NCBI GenBank assembly: GCA_038200305.1
Contig: JBBPYD010000065.1
Span: forward strand, 5,362-69,361
Length of the DNA stretch: 64,000 nucleotides
Reading direction: 5' to 3'
Origin: JANXXV01 sp038200305
Lineage (GTDB): Bacteria; Acidobacteriota; Terriglobia; Bryobacterales; Bryobacteraceae
The number at the start of each line of letters is the position of its first letter. The stretch's first letter is position 1. This document shows positions 44,548-53,298 of the stretch, piece after piece. Below the pieces are notes generated by a model, which worked only from the letters and a program-made list of their open reading frames with translations, was not told the origin of the DNA and did not search any database. A program made the position numbers and the translations under genes.

Positions 44548-46644
44548 TTACGGAGTATTCACCCCAGACTCGTACAGCCCGGCCGGATGCTCCAGCACAG
44601 AGTTGAGCATTTTGGAATACCGGCCAAGCGAACCGGAGGTGAACAGAGTGTCCCGAGCCGATTGGATCAGATCCGGCCGCGATTCCACGGGCACACGGCC
44701 ATTCACAGGGCTTGTTTGTGCGGCGCCACCGGTTGCAATTACGGGCAATGGAACATTATAACCGCGAATGGTCTTGCGCATCTCGTCGAAGATGGCATCG
44801 TGACGCGCCGGACCGAGGTCGAGATGCATTTCCTTCGCGATCAGGCCGAAAATTTCGAGATCTGATTTAGTGCCCATGACCTTCAGGGCTTTCTTCAGCC
44901 GCTGAACCTCACCGGTAACGTTGGTTACGGTGCCTTCCTTCTCGTAGGCGGATGCAGCGGGGAAGACAATGTCGGCGCGTTCGGCTGTCTCCGTGAGGAA
45001 CATTTCATGAACAACGACGAACGCGTTTGCCAAAGCCAGTTTTGCGTTCTTCAGCGGGTTCGCACCCACCACCCAGAGGACATCCAAGTCGGGGGCGGCC
45101 AGCATTTCATGAGTGGCGAGACCGGAGGTTGCGGCTGCGCGATAGCCAGGCAGCAGGCCGGGGACAAGACCCATGTCCACCGCGCCACGCGAGTTTGAGT
45201 AGTCCACCAGGCAGACGTACTTGACCGGGATGCCGAGCGAATCGCCGAAAGCAACAAGCTTGCGGACTGCATCGCCCTTGATGGCGTCGCCGAAGAGAAT
45301 CACCAACTCCGATTCTTTCGCAAGCCGATCGCGAAGCGTTTCTACGGCCTTCAGTTCTTCACCGGGGTTCGCGACGATGCTGGCGATGGCGTACTTGCGT
45401 TCACGGACCGGGCCATTCGTAACGGTGTAGGTATGCGAGGCGTGATGCCGGAAGTTGGCGCGCAACTGGAACGCGAGAAGGGGCTGCTGCTCAGCCAGAT
45501 CGGCCCCGATGACCAGGCTCGCTTTCGTTTTGTACAGATCGGAAACGGTGGCCAGCGCAGCCATTTTGCCGCTGATCGCATCCAGCAGCGTGGTGAGATC
45601 GCCGCTGCGATGATGATCGAGATTCTGCGTGCCGAGTCCCTGACGCGCAAACTTCTGCAGGTAATAATTCTCTTCGTTGGTTGTCCGGTTAGATCCGATG
45701 ACGCCGAACTTACCGCCACGATTCTTTACTTCAGCGAACTTCTGCGCGACTGTCAGAAGCGCGCGCGACCAGGAGACCGGCTCCAGCTTGCCGTTGATCC
45801 GCATCAGCGGCGATTGCAGCCGCTCGGGATTCTCAGTGAAGTCGAAGGCGTAGCGGCCCTTAATGCAAAGGAATTCGCCGTTGACGCCGGAGCGGTCTCG
45901 ATTATTACCGCGAATGATCTTGTCGTTGCGAACGCCGAGAGTCGTCTTGCAGCCGTTCGAGCAATGAGTGCAGATCGTGCCGACGTGATTCATTTCCCAC
46001 GGGCGGGTTTGATACCGGTAGGTGCCGCTGGTCAGCGCTCCTACGGGACAGATGTCAATGCAGGCGCCGCACTCATCACAGTTCAGGTGATCGCCTTCAT
46101 TCGGCGCAATTTCAGAAATAACGCCGCGATTCACGATACCTAATGCGCCGACGCCCATCCCTTCGTTGCAGATTCGTACGCAGCGATAGCAGAGAATACA
46201 ACGGGGCGCGTCAAAGAACACGACCGGAGACCACTGCTTTTCGTCCACGTGCAGTTTGTTTTCCGTGAAGCGGCTTTCGCCCGCCCCGTACCGGAACACC
46301 ATATCCTGCAGTTCGCACTCGCCGCCCTTATCGCAAACGGGGCAGTCCAGCGGATGGTTAGCCAGCAGGAATTCCAGCATCGACTTTCGGGCTGCGGCGA
46401 CAATTGGGGAATCCGTCCGGACAATCATTCCCTCGCCCACTGGAATCGTGCAGGAGGCTTGCAACTTGGGAGTCTTTTCGATTTCCACCAGGCACATTCT
46501 GCATGCGGCCTGCAAGGACAAGCCTTCGTAATAACAGAAGGCGGGAATTTCGATGCCGGCCGTCTTGGCAGCGTCAATCAGCAGAGTCCCCGCCGGGGCC
46601 TGCACAGCTCTGCCGTCAATAGAAAGGTTTACTGGATCAGCCAT
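44548..46644 (-). CDS. nuoG: NADH-quinone oxidoreductase subunit G
   Basis: A 698-residue iron-sulfur subunit. The N-terminal 2Fe-2S ferredoxin has CYYEGLSLQAACRMC; HPLDCPVCDKGGECELQD holds the His-ligated cluster; CILCYRCVRICNE and CDECGACIDICPVGA bind 4Fe-4S clusters; CTHCSNGC begins the molybdopterin-oxidoreductase-like domain. All expected Cys are present. Confidence 0.95.
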   Translation of the reverse strand: MADPVNLSIDGRAVQAPAGTLLIDAAKTAGIEIPAFCYYEGLSLQAACRMCLVEIEKTPKLQASCTIPVGEGMIVRTDSPIVAAARKSMLEFLLANHPLDCPVCDKGGECELQDMVFRYGAGESRFTENKLHVDEKQWSPVVFFDAPRCILCYRCVRICNEGMGVGALGIVNRGVISEIAPNEGDHLNCDECGACIDICPVGALTSGTYRYQTRPWEMNHVGTICTHCSNGCKTTLGVRNDKIIRGNNRDRSGVNGEFLCIKGRYAFDFTENPERLQSPLMRINGKLEPVSWSRALLTVAQKFAEVKNRGGKFGVIGSNRTTNEENYYLQKFARQGLGTQNLDHHRSGDLTTLLDAISGKMAALATVSDLYKTKASLVIGADLAEQQPLLAFQLRANFRHHASHTYTVTNGPVRERKYAIASIVANPGEELKAVETLRDRLAKESELVILFGDAIKGDAVRKLVAFGDSLGIPVKYVCLVDYSNSRGAVDMGLVPGLLPGYRAAATSGLATHEMLAAPDLDVLWVVGANPLKNAKLALANAFVVVHEMFLTETAERADIVFPAASAYEKEGTVTNVTGEVQRLKKALKVMGTKSDLEIFGLIAKEMHLDLGPARHDAIFDEMRKTIRGYNVPLPVIATGGAAQTSPVNGRVPVESRPDLIQSARDTLFTSGSLGRYSKMLNSVLEHPAGLYESGVNTP

Positions 46645-46653
46645 TTTTGGGTC

Positions 46654-47967
46654 TTAAGCAATCTGCACAAATCGGTTCTCATCGGAGTAAGAGCCTGCGG
46701 CTACCACGAGTTTCGCCTCGAACTCTTCCCGGAACTTCTCCACGATGGAAATGGTCGGAAGCGCGGCTGCATCGCCCAGCGGACAAAATGTCCGGCCGAG
46801 CATATTCTTGGCGAGCTCACCGATCAAATTGATATCGCTGGATTGGCCGCGGCCCTCATCGAAGCGGGTCAACATCTTCTTCAACCACGTTGTACCCTCG
46901 CGGCAAGGGATGCACCAGCCGCAGCTTTCATGCGCGTAGAATTTCATGATGCGCAGTGCGGCTTTCACCATGTCGGTATCTTCGTCCATGATGACCAGGC
47001 CGCCGGAACCAAGCATGCTTTTGGCCTTCGCAAGAGAGTCGTAATCCATCGGCAAATCGCACTCTTCGGCTTTCAGCAAAGGACAGGACGATCCGCCTGG
47101 AATAACGGCCTTCAACTTCTTGCCGCCACGCATTCCGCCAGCTACCTCATTGATCATGCGGAGAAGATTGAACCCCAGCGGCAACTCATAAACTCCGGGC
47201 TTATTCACATGCCCGGAAATGCAAACCAGTTTCGTGCCGCCATTCCTGGGGGTGCCTAAATCAGCAAACTTTTGACCGCCGTCAAGAATGATGGGTGGAA
47301 TTGCGCAGAACGTCTCCACATTGTTCAAAACGGTAGGGCTTTGCCACGCACCGGCAACGGCAGGAAACGGAGGCCGGATTCTGGGAATTCCGCGCTTGCC
47401 TTCCAGCGACTCCAGCAGAGCCGACTCTTCACCGCACTCGTAGGCGCCCGCACCAGTTTGCGTGTAGCACTCGAAATCGAACCCGGTATCCTGAATATTA
47501 TTACCTAGCCAGCCCTTGGCATACGCCTCGGCGATGGCCTTATCCATGATGTCGATTAGATAACGGTATTCGCCGCGGATGTAGATGTAACCAGCGTGCG
47601 CGTTGGTCGCCAGGCCAGCGATCAGCATGCCTTCCAGCAATTGATGCGGGTCGTTTTCCATCAGCAGCCGGTCTTTACAGGTGCCGGGCTCGCTCTCATC
47701 CGCATTCACAACGATATAAGTCGGTTTCGGCGAATTCTTCGGAACGAAACTCCATTTCATGCCGGTTGGGAATCCGGCGCCGCCGCGTCCCCGGAGGTTC
47801 GAAATTTTCACTTCGGCGATGATGGCGTCGGGCGTCATCTCGCGGGCTTTCAGAAAGGCTTTGTAGCCGTCTGTGGCCAAATACGTGTCGATAGATGCCG
47901 AATTCTCAAGTAGAAAGCGCTTCGTTAGCACTTTGACTTCCAGTGGACTCGGCTCGTTGTAGATCAT
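46654..47967 (-). CDS. nuoF: NADH-quinone oxidoreductase subunit F
   Basis: A 437-residue flavoprotein that oxidises NADH. GRGGAGFPTGMKW binds FMN, NADESEPGTCKDR the nucleotide, and ESCGWCIPCREGT with a later Cys holds the 4Fe-4S cluster N3. ATG 47967 is chosen since it lies two bases after the nuoE stop and begins the conserved region; a longer frame to 48084 overlaps nuoE. Confidence 0.95.
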   Translation of the reverse strand: MIYNEPSPLEVKVLTKRFLLENSASIDTYLATDGYKAFLKAREMTPDAIIAEVKISNLRGRGGAGFPTGMKWSFVPKNSPKPTYIVVNADESEPGTCKDRLLMENDPHQLLEGMLIAGLATNAHAGYIYIRGEYRYLIDIMDKAIAEAYAKGWLGNNIQDTGFDFECYTQTGAGAYECGEESALLESLEGKRGIPRIRPPFPAVAGAWQSPTVLNNVETFCAIPPIILDGGQKFADLGTPRNGGTKLVCISGHVNKPGVYELPLGFNLLRMINEVAGGMRGGKKLKAVIPGGSSCPLLKAEECDLPMDYDSLAKAKSMLGSGGLVIMDEDTDMVKAALRIMKFYAHESCGWCIPCREGTTWLKKMLTRFDEGRGQSSDINLIGELAKNMLGRTFCPLGDAAALPTISIVEKFREEFEAKLVVAAGSYSDENRFVQIA

Positions 47968-47969
47968 GT

Positions 47970-48452
47970 TTATTGAACCTTCCGAAGGCCATCGAGAAGC
48001 TGATCCAGCTTTTCCGGCGTGACGTGGTGATGGAAATCGTAGTTGATCTGCACGGCGGGCGCCCAGGAACAAGCGCCGATGCACTCCACTTCTTCGAGCG
48101 AAAAAACACCATCGGCAGCCGTCTGCTTGTGGCCGAGCCCTAATTTTCTAGCGGCGTGATGGTACAGCTCTTCGCCACCGGTTAAAAGGCAACTGATATT
48201 AGTGCAGACTTGCACGTGATATTTCCCCTGCGGCTTCTTGTGAAGCATCGAGTAATACCCGATGACCTCATCCACCTGCAACGGCGTGATACCCAGGCGC
48301 CTGGCTATTTCGTCGATCACTTCCTGCGTGAGCGCACCCACCTCATCCTGCGCATACAGCAGCAGGGGAATGAGCGCGGAGCGCTGGCGGCCGGCCGGGT
48401 AGATGGTCACCATTTTTGCAAACTTTGCTTCCAGCTCCGGAGAGAATGTCAT
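47970..48452 (-). CDS. nuoE: NADH-quinone oxidoreductase subunit E
   Basis: A 160-residue thioredoxin-fold subunit with a 2Fe-2S cluster. The four Cys are in VQVCTNISCLLTGG and VECIGACSWAPAV. It shares one base with the nuoD stop. Confidence 0.95.
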   Translation of the reverse strand: MTFSPELEAKFAKMVTIYPAGRQRSALIPLLLYAQDEVGALTQEVIDEIARRLGITPLQVDEVIGYYSMLHKKPQGKYHVQVCTNISCLLTGGEELYHHAARKLGLGHKQTAADGVFSLEEVECIGACSWAPAVQINYDFHHHVTPEKLDQLLDGLRKVQ

Positions 48453-49696
48453 TACCGGTCCACATCTCCTAAAACGAAATCCATACTGCCCATGGCCGCG
48501 ATGGTATCGGCGATGAGATTGCCTTCTATCATGGCCGGAAGGGCTTGCAAATTACCGAAACTCGGTGTCCGCATGTGGATGCGATACGGCTTTGCAGTGC
48601 CATCGCTCACAACGTAATAGCCGATTTCGCCGCGAGGCGACTCAATCACCTGGAACACCTCGCCGGGAGGCACACGGAAGCCTTCGGTCACAATCTTGAA
48701 GTGATAGATCAGTGCTTCCATCTGGGTCTTCATCTTTTCGCGCTCCGGCAGAACTACTTTTGGAGCGTCGGCCTGCCATGGGCCGGAGGGCATACCCAGC
48801 AGTGCCTGCTTTACGATTTTCGCGCTCTCACGCAATTCTTCCATGCGCACGCGGTAACGGGACCATACATCGTTGTCGGGCAAGGTAGGAATGCGGAAGT
48901 CGAACTTTTCGTAGCTGGAATACGGTTCACTCTTGCGAACGTCCCATGCCATGCCGGCGGCGCGGATCATGGGTCCAGTGACGCCCAAATCCAACAATGT
49001 TTCGAGCGGAACCGAGCCGACCCCTTGCGTGCGCCGTTTCCAGATGGGGTTGTTGTTGAGCAGATCTTCATACTGATCCACATTGCCTGAGAAGCCGTCA
49101 ATGAACTTGCCCACCACCTTTTCCCAACCGCGCGGCGGCTCCAGCGCCAACCCGCCGATGCGGAAATAGCTGGTCATCATACGCTGGCCGGAAAACATTT
49201 CGAAGATTCGCAGAATGTTCTCGCGTTCCCGAAAGCAGTAGAAGAACAGAGTCATTGCGCCAATGTCCAGCGCGTGTGTTCCCAACCACACCAAGTGGCT
49301 GTTGATCCGGGTCAGTTCGGTCAGCATCACGCGCATCCACTGGACTGCCGGGGGCATTTCGAGCTGAAGCAGTTTCTCAACCGCCAGCACGTAGCAGAGA
49401 TTGTTAGACAGATTTGCCAGGTAATCGACGCGATCGGTCAACGGCACCACCTGCTGATACGTTTTCGTCTCGCACTGCTTCTCAATTCCCGTATGCAGAT
49501 ACCCGATATCCGGCTGCGCCCTGACGATCGTCTCGCCATCGAGTTCGATCAGTACTCGAAGGACGCCGTGGGTGGACGGGTGCTGCGGACCCATGTTGAG
49601 GGTCATGAGCTTGCGCTCGGCAACGTGTTCTTCGGGGGCGTTGACGGTCAACGGCTCAAGTGTCGCGCCGGCCCGGAGGATTTTTGAATCGCTCAT
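48452..49696 (-). CDS. nuoD: NADH-quinone oxidoreductase subunit D
   Basis: A 414-residue 49-kDa subunit lining the quinone site. NMGPQHPSTHGVLR at the N-terminus supplies the quinone-binding His, and SPRGEIGYYVVSDG near the C-terminus is the conserved block. In the enzyme it packs against NuoB, which this operon does not encode. Confidence 0.96.
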   Translation of the reverse strand: MSDSKILRAGATLEPLTVNAPEEHVAERKLMTLNMGPQHPSTHGVLRVLIELDGETIVRAQPDIGYLHTGIEKQCETKTYQQVVPLTDRVDYLANLSNNLCYVLAVEKLLQLEMPPAVQWMRVMLTELTRINSHLVWLGTHALDIGAMTLFFYCFRERENILRIFEMFSGQRMMTSYFRIGGLALEPPRGWEKVVGKFIDGFSGNVDQYEDLLNNNPIWKRRTQGVGSVPLETLLDLGVTGPMIRAAGMAWDVRKSEPYSSYEKFDFRIPTLPDNDVWSRYRVRMEELRESAKIVKQALLGMPSGPWQADAPKVVLPEREKMKTQMEALIYHFKIVTEGFRVPPGEVFQVIESPRGEIGYYVVSDGTAKPYRIHMRTPSFGNLQALPAMIEGNLIADTIAAMGSMDFVLGDVDR

Positions 49697-49726
49697 GTTG
49701 TTCTCCTGCTCTTCCTACCGCGGCCC

Positions 49727-50215
49727 CTATTCATTCGGATAGCTGTATTTATAGCCGTGTACGGGGTAGTCCTTGCGGAGAGGATTCCCTTTCCACTCAT
49801 CCGGCATCAAGATGCGGGTCATGTTGGGATGATTGCGGAAAGTGACTCCGAAGAGGTCGAATATCTCCCGCTCGTACCAGTCGGCCCCACGCCAAACACT
49901 GAAAACGGAATCGATCTCTGGGTTTTCACCGTTAACGCGGCATTTCAGGCGGAGGCGTTCATTTCGTTCGAGCGAATGAAGCTGGTAAACGATCTCAAAC
50001 CGGGGTTCCACGGGATACCAGTCGAGAGCCGTTACGGCGCTGAGCCTGATAAACTGCTGGCTGTTCTTCAAGAACTCACAGACACTTACAATTTTAGCTG
50101 GATCGATCTGGAGCGCGAGTTGGCCGAAATCGTAAGTTCCGCCGGTGATGGCAGCGGCATCGTGCGCCTCAAGCGCAATTACTATGGGACGTTCTTTAAC
50201 CTGATCAGGAAGCAT
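49727..50215 (-). CDS. nuoC: NADH-quinone oxidoreductase subunit C
   Basis: A 162-residue 30-kDa subunit. WYEREIFDLFGVTFRNHPNMTRILMPDEW followed by HPLRKDYP-type NPLRKDYPVHG is diagnostic. It overlaps nuoA by 11 bases, so no room exists for nuoB between them. Confidence 0.95.
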   Translation of the reverse strand: MLPDQVKERPIVIALEAHDAAAITGGTYDFGQLALQIDPAKIVSVCEFLKNSQQFIRLSAVTALDWYPVEPRFEIVYQLHSLERNERLRLKCRVNGENPEIDSVFSVWRGADWYEREIFDLFGVTFRNHPNMTRILMPDEWKGNPLRKDYPVHGYKYSYPNE

Positions 50216-50642
50216 CGTAATGTAGGTTGGCTTTCTCTTTGCTCAACAGGGCTTTCTCTACCGCGGTCTCGTCGGCAGCCCAGTCGAGTACACCCTTCTT
50301 CCAAATGTAAAAGAAACCAGCTAGGACCAGCACGATGAAAATGAGCATTTCGTAAAACGCGAACATCTTCAACTCTCGGTAGACGACCACCCAGGGGTAC
50401 AAGAAAATGGCTTCGATGTCGAACAGGATGAATACCATCGCAACAAGATAGAATTTGACGCTGAAGCGCTCGCGCGCGCTGCCGGTGGGTGGGATTCCGC
50501 ATTCATACGGCGTATCCTTCGCCCGGTTCCGGATTTTTTTGCCGAGCAAAAATGACCCGCCGACGAGTCCCGCGGCCACCGCGGCTGCGATGATCACCTG
50601 GACAAGAACAGGGAAATACAGCTCCGTATAGTTGGTTGGCAT
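50205..50642 (-). CDS. nuoA: NADH-quinone oxidoreductase subunit A
   Basis: A 145-residue three-helix subunit, first gene of the operon. PYECGIPPTGSARERFSVKFYLVAMVFILFDIEAIFLYPW contains the conserved acidic loop and helix. A good promoter precedes it. Confidence 0.95.
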   Translation of the reverse strand: MPTNYTELYFPVLVQVIIAAAVAAGLVGGSFLLGKKIRNRAKDTPYECGIPPTGSARERFSVKFYLVAMVFILFDIEAIFLYPWVVVYRELKMFAFYEMLIFIVLVLAGFFYIWKKGVLDWAADETAVEKALLSKEKANLHYDAS

Positions 50643-50669
50643 GAACTTTCAGAAAGGAGTCTAAATTTG

Positions 50670-50699
50670 ACTATAATGAGGGGCAATAGGGAGTGTCAA
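50670..50699 (-). promoter_or_regulatory. Promoter of the nuo operon
   Basis: On the minus strand a perfect TTGACA (50699-50694) and TATAGT (50675-50670) are 18 bases apart, 28 bases before the nuoA ATG. The -10 overlaps a rightward TATAAT, so firing of the two directions may interfere. Confidence 0.6.
50672..50677 (+). promoter_or_regulatory. Candidate -10 box for thiS
   Basis: A perfect TATAAT 41 bases before the thiS ATG, overlapping the nuo -10 box on the other strand. The -35 region is poor. Confidence 0.4.
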
Positions 50700-50718
50700 A
50701 CCGGAGCCTCCTGTTCTC

Positions 50719-50943
50719 ATGCAATTTTCTGAATCGAAAACCATCCAAATTGTCCTAAACGGAGAAGCGCGCGGCGTTCCGGAGGGGCTTAGTGTGCTGG
50801 ATTTGCTGCTCGGCCTGGGGATAGATCCCGAGCGGGTAGCCGTGGAGTTAAACCGTTCTATCGTGCGGCAACCGGATTGGCGGCAACGCATTGTGGAACT
50901 CGGCGCGCAAATTGAGATCGTACAATTCGTCGGCGGCGGCTAG
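50719..50943 (+). CDS. thiS: Sulfur carrier protein ThiS
   Basis: A 74-residue ubiquitin-fold protein ending in VGGG, the Gly tail that is adenylated and thiocarboxylated to donate sulfur for the thiamine thiazole ring. IQIVLNGEARGVPEGLSVLDLLLGLGI and VAVELNRSIV are typical. It stands alone, without thiG or thiF; thiE lies 13 kb away. A related MoaD-like role is less likely given the NRSIV motif. Confidence 0.85.
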   Translation: MQFSESKTIQIVLNGEARGVPEGLSVLDLLLGLGIDPERVAVELNRSIVRQPDWRQRIVELGAQIEIVQFVGGG

Positions 50944-50992
50944 ATGTCACCCTTACACGGCTCATAAAACGCCGGCAAGGGAAAATGTCCTA

Positions 50993-51020
50993 TTGACTCT
51001 GGGGGCAGGTCGAGTACAAT
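50993..51020 (+). promoter_or_regulatory. Candidate promoter of the MerR-family gene
   Basis: TTGACT (50993-50998) and TACAAT (51015-51020) are 16 bases apart, 39 bases before the ATG at 51060. Matches the sigma-70 consensus well. Confidence 0.5.
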
Positions 51021-51059
51021 TTCTTAGGCGCGTAAATTCGAAAACGAAAGTTGCCTCCA

Positions 51060-51560
51060 ATGTTCAAAACAAAAAAGAGCCGTCTTGATCCAGTTTCCCC
51101 CGAACGAACATTTGCCAGTAGCGACGTCGCCCGGATCGCCCAGGTGAGTTTGCGGCAGTTGCAGTGGTGGGATGAGAAAAAAGTGGTGTCTCCGCGGCAT
51201 ACTGCGCACAAACGAATTTACCTGCCCGAAGAAGTGGTGGAGATTACAGTAATCGCGGAGCTTCGGCGAAAAGGCTTCTCACTCCAGAAGATCCGCCGGG
51301 TACTGCGATTCCTGCAGCGCGAAATGGGCCGCCGGTTGGCTGAGGTGCTCGCGGACGGATCGGATCTGCATCTGGTGACGGACGGAAAATCGATCTACCT
51401 GGAAGATAAGCCCGACCGGATCATCGATCTTCTAAAGAACGCGAAGCAGCCGATGTTCCTGGTTTGCGTTACCGACCAGGCGCGGCGGCTTACGGCATCT
51501 TTGAAGAAGCCCGTGAAAGCGGAGACATCCTTGGTGAGCCGCAAGGCTCGCGCGGTTTAA
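51060..51560 (+). CDS. MerR-family transcriptional regulator
   Basis: A 166-residue protein with an N-terminal MerR-type winged helix: FASSDVARIAQVSLRQLQWWDEKKVVSPRHTAHKRIY, then the conserved RRKGFSLQKIRRVLRFL helix. The C-terminal 80 residues have no cysteine cluster typical of metal sensors, so the effector is unknown. Start chosen at ATG 51060; an upstream TTG at 51051 is possible. Confidence 0.82.
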   Translation: MFKTKKSRLDPVSPERTFASSDVARIAQVSLRQLQWWDEKKVVSPRHTAHKRIYLPEEVVEITVIAELRRKGFSLQKIRRVLRFLQREMGRRLAEVLADGSDLHLVTDGKSIYLEDKPDRIIDLLKNAKQPMFLVCVTDQARRLTASLKKPVKAETSLVSRKARAV

Positions 51561-51650
51561 CAGACCGCACTCTCATTTCTTCGGTCGAGGGAACCCACGT
51601 AAATTGCGTCCATAATCGCGATATACTTGTAGATGTCCGGAGGTTTCGCT

Positions 51651-53255
51651 TTGGCTACACGACGACGCTCTTTTCTAGTTGCTCCTCTAATTGTTCTTTT
51701 TTGCTCCATGCTGGGAGGCCTATACGGACCGACCATCGCCGGGGCTTCCGCAGCCAGTTCCGAAGACGACATCAAGTCTAGCTTGAAGAGCTTCACGAAG
51801 GTGTTGAATCTGGTGGAGGAGAACTTCGCCGACAAGGTGACTCCGGATAAAGCAATCTATAAAGGCGCCATTCCAGGCATGGCCCGTACCCTTGATCCTC
51901 ATACCAGCTTCTTCGATCCGAAGGATTTTCAGCTACTGAGGGAAGACCAGAAGGGTCACTATTACGGAGTCGGAATGACGGTCGCGCCGCGTGGCGGCAA
52001 GACGATTGTCATCGCGCCGTTTGAAGGGTCGCCGGCTTATAAGGCTGGCATCCGGCCAGGTGACGCGATTATAGAGGTGAACGATAAGCGCACCGACGGA
52101 TTGACAACCACGGAAGTGGCCGATCTTCTGAAGGGTCCGCTGGGTACTCAGGTTCAGGTAATTATTGCGCGCGAGGGTGTTGAGAAGCCAATCCCGTTCA
52201 ACATTACTCGTGGCGAGATTCCACGGAAGAGCGTGGAAGATGCCTTTTTCCTGAAGCCGGGCATTGCTTACCTCGATATTCAACAGTTTAATGAGAATAC
52301 CAGCCGCGAAATGGAAGACAACTTTAAACGGCTGGATGAGAGCAAGATCAAGGGCCTGATTCTCGATCTACGGGAAAACCCCGGTGGTCTGTTGAACGAA
52401 GGAGTCGCGGTGGCGGATCACTTTCTGCAAAAGGGTCAGATGATCGTCTCGCACCGGGGCCGTTCGTCACCGGATAAACCGTACTATGCACGCCACGGGA
52501 ATATGGGGCGTGACTATCCGATTGTTGTCCTGGTGAATCGTTATTCCGCATCGGCGGCTGAGATTGTCGCAGGCGCTTTGCAGGATCACGATCGCGCCTG
52601 GATTTTGGGAGACGTTACATTCGGCAAGGGCTTAGTGCAAACGGTATACCCGTTGTCCGAAAACACCGGTTTGGCGCTGACCACCGCTCATTTCTATACC
52701 CCGAGTGGCCGCCTGATTCAGCGCGATTACAGCAACACATCCTTCTACAACTACTATTACAACCGGAAAGAAGGAGACACGAAGAATTCATTGGATGTGA
52801 AAATGACCGACAGCGGCCGGACGGTGTATGGCGGCGGCGGCATCACTCCCGACGAGAAGTTCATGCCTCCGAAGGCGAATCGCTTTCAGACGGAACTGCT
52901 TCGGAAGTATGAATTCTTCAATTTTACAGCCAAGTACTTCGGCACGCACGACACGAAGCTTACGAAGGACTGGGCTCCCGATCAAAACATGATGAATGAC
53001 TTCCATGCATTTCTTCTGAAAGACGGCGCGCAATTCACGGAAGCGGAGTTCGCGGAAAATAACGATTGGACCAGGCAGCAGTTGCGCCGGGAAATGTACA
53101 TCACTGCATTCAGCGTGGAAGACGCCAGAAAGTTGGGCGTGGAGAACGACCCAGTGGTGCTGAAAGCTATTGATGCGCTACCCAAGGCCAAGTCCTTAAC
53201 TGAGACCGCCAAGAAGATGATTGTGCAGAGGGTACAACAGAAATCAGACCGCTAG
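51651..53255 (+). CDS. ctpA: Carboxy-terminal processing protease (S41)
   Basis: A 534-residue periplasmic serine protease. After a signal peptide (RRRSFLVAPLIVLFCSMLGG) comes a helical region, a PDZ domain (about 95-170; GIRPGDAIIEVNDKR) and the catalytic domain with NRYSASAAEIVAG (Ser) and FGKGLVQ (Lys). A long C-terminal extension follows. The TTG at 51651 is preferred because GGAGGT lies six bases upstream; the ATG at 51633 would put that site inside the gene. Confidence 0.9.
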   Translation: MATRRRSFLVAPLIVLFCSMLGGLYGPTIAGASAASSEDDIKSSLKSFTKVLNLVEENFADKVTPDKAIYKGAIPGMARTLDPHTSFFDPKDFQLLREDQKGHYYGVGMTVAPRGGKTIVIAPFEGSPAYKAGIRPGDAIIEVNDKRTDGLTTTEVADLLKGPLGTQVQVIIAREGVEKPIPFNITRGEIPRKSVEDAFFLKPGIAYLDIQQFNENTSREMEDNFKRLDESKIKGLILDLRENPGGLLNEGVAVADHFLQKGQMIVSHRGRSSPDKPYYARHGNMGRDYPIVVLVNRYSASAAEIVAGALQDHDRAWILGDVTFGKGLVQTVYPLSENTGLALTTAHFYTPSGRLIQRDYSNTSFYNYYYNRKEGDTKNSLDVKMTDSGRTVYGGGGITPDEKFMPPKANRFQTELLRKYEFFNFTAKYFGTHDTKLTKDWAPDQNMMNDFHAFLLKDGAQFTEAEFAENNDWTRQQLRREMYITAFSVEDARKLGVENDPVVLKAIDALPKAKSLTETAKKMIVQRVQQKSDR

Positions 53256-53298
53256 TGATAAACCCCACGCCGGTCATCGGCGCGACTGAGTACCGTCG

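Noticed and set aside
49727..50642. Hidden nuoB frame
   Set aside because: nuoA and nuoC overlap directly, and no reading frame there shows the NuoB cysteine motif.
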